Both the position numbers and the translations under genes were made by a program. 6,425 bases of DNA from Candidatus Aminicenantota bacterium (GTDB lineage Bacteria > Acidobacteriota > Aminicenantia > Aminicenantales > Aminicenantaceae): assembly GCA_030670375.1 (NCBI GenBank), contig DAOVBT010000118.1:1-6425 (forward strand), given 5' to 3'. The notes below the pieces were generated by a model. That model was not told the origin of the DNA. It searched no databases and saw only the letters and a list, made by a program, of their open reading frames with translations. The first letter of the stretch is position 1. Every line of letters starts with the position of its first letter. Positions 1 to 5,345 of the stretch are shown piece by piece.

Positions 1-812
1 GGTGCAGAAATACCAGAGGCGCTTTGTTCCTGTTCGGAGGTGAGAGGGCTTGCCAGACTTTCGCTCGTGTGGTAAATCAAAGCATGTCCGTTGCTGTTGT
101 TTCCCCCGGATTTGGTTACGACGTTGATGTATCCTCCGTCCACCACGCCTACCTGGGTTGGAATGCCACCTGTTATCACTTCGACTTCTTCGATGGTATC
201 GAAATTAACATTCGTCAGAAGATGCATTCCGACGGGATCGTTCAGATTCATGTTATCCGAGGCATACAGGTTGGACCTTGCGGTCGATCCGTGAATGATC
301 GAGGTTTTTGGAAAAAAGGTCGACTCAGGGATGATTCCCGGAGCCAAAGTGATTATGTCATGTAGGTCTCGGTTTATGGGGATTCTTCCTATCAGGCTAT
401 CCTCGACTATAGCCGATGTTTTTACGGATTCGGGATCTCCCATCGGGGAGGGGATTTTGACCGTGGTTTCTTCTTCGATGGTTGTTATTTCCATCGTAAT
501 TTTGTACCGGAGGGACATGCCCACACGGATGATGATGTCTTCTATATTGACCGTTTTAAAACCCGGCATTTCGACGGTTAACTTGTATTTCCCCGGGGGA
601 AGATTGCGGAATTGGATGAGACCGGTTTCGGAAGTGATATAAGTTTGGATGTCCAGCATGGATGGCGAATCGATGTAAACAAACGCACCCGGAAGTGGGA
701 ATCCTTCGGTATCGGTGACCTTCCCTTTGATGGATCCTGTTTGTTCCTGGGCCAGAGCGAGTCCAGCGGAAAGAGAGATGATCAACATAAAATGGCAGAT
801 TTTCTTCCCCAC
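1..812 (-). CDS. TonB-dependent receptor, N-terminal part (signal peptide, CarboxypepD_reg-like domain, plug); 3' end outside window
   Basis: Outer-membrane receptor that would import a bound ligand using TonB energy; the ligand cannot be told from this part. The visible 270 residues start with a Sec signal peptide (KK, hydrophobic stretch, ALA|Q at residues 19-22). A carboxypeptidase-regulatory-like beta-sandwich follows at about 27-108 (GSIKGKVTDTEGFPLPGA, then LPPGKYKLTVEMPGF), then a plug domain from about 130 (LHDIITLAPGI, IEEVEVITGG and the hallmark GGYINVVTKSGG at 226-237). The start is a GTG at 812-810. It is chosen because AAGGAGGG (825-818) lies 5 nt upstream and the signal peptide begins right there; an ATG-only search misses it. 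The frame stays open to base 1, so the C-terminal barrel is missing. It is the SusC/RagA-like or oligosaccharide-type receptor architecture in a broad sense. The ROK kinase gene lies 259 bp upstream on the same strand. The family call is firm; the substrate is unknown. Confidence 0.93.
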   Translation of the reverse strand, partial: MGKKICHFMLIISLSAGLALAQEQTGSIKGKVTDTEGFPLPGAFVYIDSPSMLDIQTYITSETGLIQFRNLPPGKYKLTVEMPGFKTVNIEDIIIRVGMSLRYKITMEITTIEEETTVKIPSPMGDPESVKTSAIVEDSLIGRIPINRDLHDIITLAPGIIPESTFFPKTSIIHGSTARSNLYASDNMNLNDPVGMHLLTNVNFDTIEEVEVITGGIPTQVGVVDGGYINVVTKSGGNNSNGHALIYHTSESLASPLTSEQEQSASGISA

Positions 813-1071
813 TTTAGCCCTCCTTGGGTTGCCGTTCCAATCGGAATGTGGTTTTTTCTGTTGCACGCTTATCCTGTATATGGAACGCCTTTCATGTTAT
901 AAAAGTTGCAGAATACTATTGCTTTACGATCGAAAAACTATCTTAACAATTCTCCCTTTTTTTTACAATGCTCGTTCTCTAGTCTCTCAGGAATGATGCT
1001 AGGGGGGTGATACCAAAATTCAACAGAAAAGAGGTGCAGATGATGGGATTGTATCGTTCGCGGCGAGGGAG

Positions 1072-1974
1072 TTATTGCTGGCCGGACCAGAGCGCAGCTC
1101 CGATAAACCCTGCTTTATTCCCCAGAGTAGCGCGTTCGATGCTGCAACATCGGAAGGAGCCTTTGAAAGATCTTTTTGCGGCTTCGTCGATGGCGGGTGG
1201 GAGCAGAAATTCGGCGGCTTTCATCACACCTCCTCCCAGGAGGATCTTTTCTGGATTCAAAAGGTTGATGGCAATCGCCAGGCCTAATCCCAAGTAATGG
1301 CCGGCTTCGGCAAATGCCTGCTGCGCAGCTTTCTCGTTGTTTTTGGCTCTCAGAGATACTTCCTCTGCTGTGATGTTTTTGCGGTTTTTGCTGTAAGCTT
1401 GGTAGTTTTTCGCGATTTTTGGGGCAGAAACCTCGGTTTCCAAGCACCCTCGGCTGCCGCATTTGCATGGTTCTCCGTTTGGATTCACCACGGCATGTCC
1501 CAATTCCCCGGCAAAACCACATGCCCCTTCCCAGATATTTCCGTTTAAAATGATTCCGGATCCGACCCCTGTTCCGATAGTCAAAAAGATAAGACTATGG
1601 GTGTTTTGTCCGGCTCCGCATCTGTATTCGCCATAGGCGGCCATATTCGCATCGTTATTCACGAATAAAGGAACATCGATAAACCGGGAGAGAGCGAGAA
1701 CCAGGGCAAAGTTATCGAGGTCGGGATAGTTGGGTGATTGGAGGATCTTCTGTTCTTTGGAACAAAAGATTCCTGGGATTCCGAAGCCCATGGTCCGGAT
1801 TTGTTGCTGGTGGTTGTTTTTGAGTGTTACCCAGATTTCCTCAAGGGTTTGGAGGAGTTTTCCCAAGTTCTTCGGTGTGTCGACCTGGGATTCGGATATG
1901 ATCTTTCCCGTGTCATCCACGACACCAAACTTGAGGGCTGTGCCGCCAAGATCAAACCCTGCATGCATACTCAC
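1072..1974 (-). CDS. ROK-family sugar kinase, probable glucokinase
   Basis: Cytosolic ATP-dependent kinase that phosphorylates a hexose, most likely glucose to glucose-6-phosphate, feeding glycolysis. The 300 residues match the usual length for the family. Visible motifs are phosphate-1 DLGGT (8-12), NNDAN with the probable catalytic base D108, the glycine-rich TIGTGVGSG (132-140), and ExGH at 157-160. These are followed by the zinc site CKCGSRGCLE (C170, C172, C177 with H160) and LLGGGV near 245-250. There is no N-terminal helix-turn-helix, so it is an enzyme and not a NagC/XylR-type repressor. Two starts are possible: GTG at 1974 (AGGAG 5 nt upstream) or ATG at 1968, two codons later. GTG is preferred for spacing, and the choice hardly changes the protein. 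An allose, fructose or N-acetylhexosamine kinase cannot be excluded from sequence alone. Upstream it has an unusually structured leader (duplicated Shine-Dalgarno, dispersed repeat, inverted repeats). Confidence 0.93.
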   Translation of the reverse strand: MSMHAGFDLGGTALKFGVVDDTGKIISESQVDTPKNLGKLLQTLEEIWVTLKNNHQQQIRTMGFGIPGIFCSKEQKILQSPNYPDLDNFALVLALSRFIDVPLFVNNDANMAAYGEYRCGAGQNTHSLIFLTIGTGVGSGIILNGNIWEGACGFAGELGHAVVNPNGEPCKCGSRGCLETEVSAPKIAKNYQAYSKNRKNITAEEVSLRAKNNEKAAQQAFAEAGHYLGLGLAIAINLLNPEKILLGGGVMKAAEFLLPPAIDEAAKRSFKGSFRCCSIERATLGNKAGFIGAALWSGQQ

Positions 1975-1976
1975 CT

Positions 1977-2007
1977 TTTCTCCTGAATTATTTCTCCTGA
2001 ATTATTT
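1977..2007. repeat. 14-bp tandem duplication containing the ribosome binding site
   Basis: The unit TTTCTCCTGAATTA occurs at 1977-1990 and again at 1991-2004, followed by three more matching bases (TTT). On the minus strand each unit reads TAATTCAGGAGAAA, so the ROK kinase mRNA carries two AGGAG Shine-Dalgarno sequences. One lies 5 nt before the GTG start and the other 14 nt further upstream. The second unit also forms the left end of the dispersed element at 1996-2028. This is seen directly; any effect on translation is inference. Confidence 0.85.
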
Positions 2008-2028
2008 ATAAAAAATGCCGATACCTTT
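1996..2028 (+). repeat. Dispersed AT-rich element, copy A (partner of 5346-5378)
   Basis: This 33-bp stretch (CCTGAATTATTTATAAAAAA, then a TGCC-containing loop segment and CTTT) matches 5346-5378 at 28 of 33 positions; the five differences (2000, 2007, 2020, 2023, 2025) are all transitions. In the partner copy this sequence is the left arm and loop of a 50-nt palindrome. Here the right arm is only partly recognisable (TTTATA, then ATTTTCA), so this copy looks like a decayed or half element. It lies in the leader of the ROK kinase gene, a different setting from the convergent spacer of the partner. This suggests a small interspersed repeat and not simply a terminator. Confidence 0.6.
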
Positions 2029-2041
2029 ATACATTTTCAAT

Positions 2042-2087
2042 AAACCAAAATGGTTTTCTTCCATTTTGTGTGTGCTTGACTTTCAAG
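2042..2087. promoter_or_regulatory. Cluster of small inverted repeats upstream of the ROK kinase gene
   Basis: Three perfect inverted repeats are packed together: AAACCA-AAA-TGGTTT (2042-2056), CAAAATGG-N7-CCATTTTG (2046-2053 with 2061-2068) and CTTGA-CTT-TCAAG (2075-2087). The first two share bases and are mutually exclusive as hairpins. They lie 68-113 bp upstream of the kinase start, where an operator or a leader switch could sit. I see no convincing -35/-10 pair for the kinase on the minus strand, so the relation to its promoter is open. Confidence 0.3.
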
Positions 2088-2421
2088 GTTATCTTTGCCA
2101 TTAGGTATGTCCTCCGCTCTAGTGAGGATCTTTAACGCCATTCCCTCACCGCCCTTCTCGGCGGCTCTGAACTGCGCACATTAACTTCTTACCTCTACAA
2201 CTCTATCCTCTGTTCCCGTGCTTGCCTGGATCCCTAATGCTTTAGCAAAGTCGTGCTCAATACAACATCGCCGACAATATGGAGATATCCCCCTATTGTT
2301 ACCCTCGAAGAACGGATCGTGAAGGCTAGATCCTCAATGGCGCTGCGGACATACATGATGTCTTTTTCCTTAGAACTAACCCACACAATATGGAAGAGAA
2401 CCATTAAATTTATAAGATAGG

Positions 2422-2444
2422 CGCTATAAATATGATCTATAGCG
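2422..2444 (-). terminator. Possible weak terminator or hairpin after the small secreted protein gene
   Basis: CGCTATA (2422-2428) pairs perfectly with TATAGCG (2438-2444) around a 9-nt loop, 10 bp past the stop codon of the 2455-2844 gene. In the minus-strand RNA it is followed by a mixed AU-rich stretch and not a clean U-run, so intrinsic termination would be weak. Confidence 0.35.
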
Positions 2445-2454
2445 GAGGGGATGC

Positions 2455-2844
2455 CTATTGTTTTTTGAGCTCGATGTCGCCCTGATCCCCTTCTCCGGTC
2501 TCCCAGTATCCCTTCATCATATCGCCTTCCACCTCGAGGGTTATCCAAACAGTCAGAGTTTCCATTTCCTGCAAGATCGAAAAGTTAAATGTCAGAGTTC
2601 CGTCTTCGAATTCAATATCTTCACATTCTGTATCCATCAGCATCCCAAGGGAATCGGTTATCGTGGCCGTGTATTCGCCTTCTTCCTTCTTGATAACGAG
2701 TGTCATTTCATCTTCACCTTGGTCAGGAACGACTGTGGATCCTTCCCACGTTCCGGTAAGGTCGACATCTTGACTGAAGGAAACGACGGAGCAAAGGATT
2801 ATCAGGAAAAAAAATAGAGCCAAATAGACTAATGATTTCTTCAT
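2455..2844 (-). CDS. Small secreted acidic protein of unknown function
   Basis: The 129 residues begin with a clear Sec signal peptide (MKKS, hydrophobic core at about 5-21, likely cleavage SFS|Q after residue 24). C18 does not sit in a good lipobox (the residue before it is Leu), so a lipoprotein is unlikely. The mature part of about 105 residues is rich in Glu and Asp. It has alternating beta-strand-like segments: DLTGTWEGS (28-36), MTLVIKKEEGEYTATI (47-62), GTLTFNFSI (82-90), LTVWITLEVEGDMMKGYWE (97-115) and GDIELKK at the end. This pattern resembles small lipocalin-like or other beta-barrel or beta-sandwich periplasmic proteins that open with a 'GTW' strand, but I do not recognise a named family. 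AAGGAG (2856-2851) stands 6 nt before the ATG. It is preceded by the ferredoxin gene on the same strand, whose stop codon lies 76 bp upstream of the ATG, and it probably has its own promoter in between. Confidence 0.85.
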   Translation of the reverse strand: MKKSLVYLALFFFLIILCSVVSFSQDVDLTGTWEGSTVVPDQGEDEMTLVIKKEEGEYTATITDSLGMLMDTECEDIEFEDGTLTFNFSILQEMETLTVWITLEVEGDMMKGYWETGEGDQGDIELKKQ

Positions 2845-2920
2845 GTGCTTCTCCTTTTAACGTCTAATCTTAAGTTCATCATGTTATACGCAAATAATAG
2901 GGGAAAAGTTCTACCATAAC

Positions 2921-3715
2921 TTATTTCTGTATTTCTCCATCGATCCCGATCACGATTTTTTTAACATTAATATTGGTTCCTGACATCTCTATAGCTCTCT
3001 CAACGATGTGGTTCAACCCAAAACAACAGGGCACCACCATGGTTGCCACGGTCAAAGAATAGATGGTGTTGTTTTTAAGGATTTCTGCAATTTTTTCGAT
3101 ATATGCGCTTGTATCATCCAGTTTCGGGCAGGCGATGATCAATTTTTTTCCTTTCAGGAGATCCTGGTGAAAACTCCCAAGGGTGAAAGCGGTACAGTCA
3201 GCAGCTATCAGGAGAGCGATTTCGTTGAAATAAGGGGCGAACGGCGAAACCAGGTGCAGTTGGATGGGCCATTGGCTCAACTCTGAGGTTCCGGATATGG
3301 TTTTGTCTTGTTGCGGAGCAGGCGATTTTTTGATCTCCTGAGCCATGCTCCCCAGACAACCGCAGGCTAACGGCTTATCGACTGGTTTCTCTGGTTCCGT
3401 GTGATGCCGCTCTGGGCTAACCTGTTCGTTATAATTGCCATGGACGTGGACCGCTGCTTCTTTGCCGCGGATTTTCAGCACATGTTGGTAGGTTTCCTCA
3501 GAATCATACTCATCGCTTTCTCTCTCCACAATTTTCAAAGCACCTGTCGGACAAACATCCAAGCAAGCTCCCATTCCATCACAATAGATTTCTTTAGCCA
3601 GGACGGCCTTGTTCTCCCCATCCAGTACCAGGGCTCCTTCTGCACAAGCATCCGTACAAATGCCGCAGCCGTCGCATTTATCTCTATCGATCTCGATGAT
3701 TTTTCTCTTTGCCAT
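2921..3715 (-). CDS. Ferredoxin-type 4Fe-4S protein with conserved C-terminal cysteine domain
   Basis: Cytosolic iron-sulfur protein of 264 residues, likely an electron carrier or redox sensor. The N-terminal ferredoxin domain has a first motif C14-x2-C17-x2-C20-x3-C24 (ending ACAEG instead of the usual CP). The second is C45-x2-M48-x2-C51-x3-C55-P, in which Met replaces the second Cys. A linker (about 70-145) rich in His and charged residues contains ACGCLGS (C118, C120). The C-terminal domain carries WPIQLHLVSPFAPYF (149-163), AADC (C174), HQDLLKGKKLIIACPKLDD (C196) and VPCCFGL (C230, C231), then VIGIDGE. I know this fused architecture as a conserved protein of anaerobes, in some sulfate reducers found beside the hybrid-cluster protein gene; that link is from memory. 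No hcp gene is visible here. AAAGGAG (3729-3723) lies 7 nt before the ATG. The upstream promoter looks CRP/FNR-type, which fits a redox or nitrosative-stress role. Confidence 0.92.
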   Translation of the reverse strand: MAKRKIIEIDRDKCDGCGICTDACAEGALVLDGENKAVLAKEIYCDGMGACLDVCPTGALKIVERESDEYDSEETYQHVLKIRGKEAAVHVHGNYNEQVSPERHHTEPEKPVDKPLACGCLGSMAQEIKKSPAPQQDKTISGTSELSQWPIQLHLVSPFAPYFNEIALLIAADCTAFTLGSFHQDLLKGKKLIIACPKLDDTSAYIEKIAEILKNNTIYSLTVATMVVPCCFGLNHIVERAIEMSGTNINVKKIVIGIDGEIQK

Positions 3716-3746
3716 TTTATTTCTCCTTTATCATGAAGTTATCTTC

Positions 3747-3795
3747 CAAAATGATAATAATCTTGCGTGCAAGATATTTCCTTGACTTATGTCAA
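3747..3795 (-). promoter_or_regulatory. Predicted class II CRP/FNR-type promoter of the ferredoxin gene
   Basis: On the minus strand TTGACATAAGTCAA (3795-3782) is a perfect TTGAC-N4-GTCAA dyad, the layout of CRP/FNR-superfamily sites (FNR itself prefers TTGAT-N4-ATCAA). Exactly 22 nt downstream comes TATTAT (3759-3754), five of six bases of the -10 consensus. This puts the predicted start at 3747 and the box centre at -41.5, the standard class II activation position, with no good independent -35 at the right distance. The predicted leader to the ATG is 32 nt and contains the Shine-Dalgarno sequence. Geometry is seen; the identity of the regulator (FNR, HcpR-like, other) is inference. Confidence 0.6.
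3760..3775. promoter_or_regulatory. 16-bp palindrome between activator box and -10, possible operator
   Basis: ATCTTGC-GT-GCAAGAT is a perfect 7-2-7 inverted repeat. It abuts the ferredoxin -10 element (3754-3759) and would cover about -13 to -28 of that promoter. A dimeric regulator bound here would block RNA polymerase. It is different in sequence from the TTGAC-N4-GTCAA box, so it would be read by a different protein, or it may simply be a hairpin. Confidence 0.4.
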
Positions 3796-3797
3796 AT

Positions 3798-3826
3798 TTG
3801 ATTACTCTATTTTCCTATGCCATAAT
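3798..3826 (+). promoter_or_regulatory. Predicted sigma70-type promoter of the sulfatase-like gene
   Basis: TTGATT (3798-3803) and CATAAT (3821-3826) are separated by 17 bp, and a TG one base before the -10 (3818-3819) gives an extended -10. Transcription would start near 3833, giving a leader of about 24 nt to the ATG at 3857. Because this promoter lies downstream of the ATG at 3767, it argues against the longer reading frame starting there. Confidence 0.55.
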
Positions 3827-3856
3827 ATTTGCCATCCTTCGGAGGGAATGATTAGC

Positions 3857-5335
3857 ATGAAAAAGGAAGGACAAAAACATCCCAACATCATCCTGATCGT
3901 TATCGATGCGCTCCGAGCCAGAAACCTCGGCTGTTACGGCGGAGAAACGAATTCTAGCCCCAACATCGATGAGTTAGCCAGGGGTGGCATCCAATTCTCA
4001 AACTGTTACGCCTGTTGGAACACTACCGATCAAAGCCTGACCTCCATTTTCTCCGGTAGATACCCGAGAACCCATGGCATCGTCCATCATGGCGATAAAG
4101 TCACTCCAGAAGACCTGATGACATTCGGGAAATTAAAAGGAAAATTGCTTGCGGAAATGCTGAAGGAGAACGGATTCAAAACTTATGCGGTCGACTGGAT
4201 GGGAAGATGGTTCAAACGCGGATTCGATTTTTATGGTTATGAACGAGATAGAAACATCTGGCAAAAATTCTTCTATATCGTTTTTACCCTCCCCTATGTG
4301 CATTTGCGGTATATGGCCGCCAATATCTCCTTATTGAGAATCTATTCTAAAAAAAGAAAACCGTCCATTTCCTCGATGTGGAAGGGCCTGAAGGGCGTAT
4401 GGAACACATTTCGGTTTACATTCGAGCTTGCAAGAGTTCAAGATGCCGATTATGTCACCAAATTAGCCCAGAAGCTCATCGACAACATTAAAGATGACAA
4501 TTTTTTTCTCTTCCTTCACTATTGGGATACCCATACACCTTACAATTGCCCAAAAAAACACATGGATCGGGATAAGTCCCGTCGTGGTTCCATCGATATC
4601 ATCGCTTCAAAATACAATGGCGCGGTGAATTATGTGGATAAGTGTATCGGGAATTTGCTCACAACTTTAAAAAACCACAAAATCCTGGAAGACACGTTGA
4701 TCATTATCACCTCGGATCATGGAGAAAGCCTCACGGAACATGACATGTTTTTCGATCATCATGGATTGTATGAAGTGACCACCCATGTGCCCCTGATCGT
4801 TTTCCATCCAAAACTTTTCTCTCAACCAAAAAAAATACAAGGGCTGATCCAGCATGTGGATCTTGTGCCGACTGTTTGTGATTACCTGGGAATAAATGCA
4901 AGAAACTTTAGATTCGATGGGACCAGCATGAGACCGTTGATCAGCGGAGAGAAAGAGAACATCCGTAAATTCGCCTTTTTTGAAGAGTCCTATGTGCAAA
5001 GAAAAATCGGATTGAGGAACAAAACGCACAAATATATTTATGCCCCGGATGGAATCGGCATGTGCAACTATTGCCAAAAAGTCCACGCCGGAGTCGAGGA
5101 ATTGTATGATTTGGAAAGAGATCCTGAAGAAATAAACAATATTGCCTCTGAAAACAGGATGATAGCTGACCAGATGAGAATTGAACTGGAAAGTGTGATA
5201 CAGGAATTAAATTCTAAAAAACAGCAACTCCTCGAAAAAAAAGATGTTACAAAAACCGACCTGGAAGATCTGCTGGATCTCGCAGATCGAAAAAAGATCA
5301 AGAAGAAACTCCGCAGTCTTGGCTACATGGACTGA
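3857..5335 (+). CDS. Sulfatase-superfamily hydrolase with Thr at the nucleophile position
   Basis: A cytosolic protein of 492 residues (no signal peptide) from the alkaline phosphatase/sulfatase superfamily. Seen are NIILIVIDALRARNLGCYGG (10-29, metal ligand D17), SPNIDELARGGIQFSNCY, and then TTDQSLTSIFSGRYPRTHG (56-74). Aligned with the sulfatase signature CxPSRxxLLTG, the Cys/Ser that becomes formylglycine is T57, Pro is Q59 and Arg is L61. Thr is the nucleophile in related phospho-transferases, so a phosphodiesterase, phosphotransferase or atypical sulfatase is likelier than a formylglycine sulfatase. Further sites: H226 in DTHTPY, D287-H288 in TSDHGE, HHGLYEVTTHVPLIV (301-315) and the closing LYDLERDPEEINNIA. 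The tail is charged and coiled-coil-like, ending KKLRSLGYMD. The ATG at 3857 is chosen over in-frame 3767 and 3848: GGAGGG (3841-3846) is 10 nt before it, versus 1 nt before 3848, and the promoter lies inside the 3767 frame. The convergent GT9 gene suggests a role in surface-glycan metabolism. Confidence 0.88.
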   Translation: MKKEGQKHPNIILIVIDALRARNLGCYGGETNSSPNIDELARGGIQFSNCYACWNTTDQSLTSIFSGRYPRTHGIVHHGDKVTPEDLMTFGKLKGKLLAEMLKENGFKTYAVDWMGRWFKRGFDFYGYERDRNIWQKFFYIVFTLPYVHLRYMAANISLLRIYSKKRKPSISSMWKGLKGVWNTFRFTFELARVQDADYVTKLAQKLIDNIKDDNFFLFLHYWDTHTPYNCPKKHMDRDKSRRGSIDIIASKYNGAVNYVDKCIGNLLTTLKNHKILEDTLIIITSDHGESLTEHDMFFDHHGLYEVTTHVPLIVFHPKLFSQPKKIQGLIQHVDLVPTVCDYLGINARNFRFDGTSMRPLISGEKENIRKFAFFEESYVQRKIGLRNKTHKYIYAPDGIGMCNYCQKVHAGVEELYDLERDPEEINNIASENRMIADQMRIELESVIQELNSKKQQLLEKKDVTKTDLEDLLDLADRKKIKKKLRSLGYMD

Positions 5336-5345
5336 TCTATGCAAA

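Larger units (their letters stand above)
2029..2454. other. Gene-poor gap, no supportable gene
   Basis: Together with the kinase leader (1975-2028) this leaves 480 bp between two minus-strand genes. It contains the inverted repeats at 2042-2087, a GC-rich hairpin CCGCCC-TTCTC-GGGCGG (2149-2165) with no T-run on either side, and the hairpin at 2422-2444. Short open frames exist on the minus strand (a 34-codon ATG frame at 2141-2037, and a frame through 2234-2420), but none has a well-placed ribosome binding site, a recognisable motif or a plausible full length. A decayed gene is possible but not shown. Confidence 0.5.

Noticed and set aside
1..365. Plus-strand open frames of 67-115 codons across the first 900 bases
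   Set aside because: They lie opposite the receptor gene, whose minus-strand reading shows signal peptide, regulatory-like domain and plug motifs; none of the plus frames shows a motif.
2075..2087. Second CRP/FNR-type box (TTGACTTTCAA)
   Set aside because: The half-sites are 3 bases apart instead of the 4-6 needed, so the 14-bp layout is not met.
2076..2106. Plus-strand promoter starting with TTGACT
   Set aside because: No acceptable -10 at 16-18 bp (CATTAG at best) and no plus-strand gene downstream.
2037..2141. 34-codon minus-strand ATG frame in the gap
   Set aside because: The purine-rich GGTGAGGG sits only about one base from the ATG, no motif is visible, and it reads through the inverted-repeat cluster; too weak to call.
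2234..2548. 104-codon minus-strand frame
   Set aside because: Its first third overlaps the end of the secreted-protein gene in another frame, it has no recognisable motif, and no ribosome binding site was seen for it.
2458..2817. Plus-strand open frame of 119 codons opposite the small secreted protein
   Set aside because: Antisense shadow; the minus-strand reading has a signal peptide, start and ribosome binding site, this one has none.
2785..2844. Lipoprotein signal peptide with C18 in the small secreted protein
   Set aside because: The residue before the Cys is Leu, which lipoprotein signal peptidase sites do not normally allow; a plain Sec cleavage after residue 24 fits better.
3767..3856. 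Longer N-terminus of the sulfatase-like protein starting at ATG 3767
   Set aside because: The extra 30 residues are unlike the family, the ATG has no ribosome binding site, it lies inside a palindrome of the divergent control region, and a good promoter sits downstream of it.
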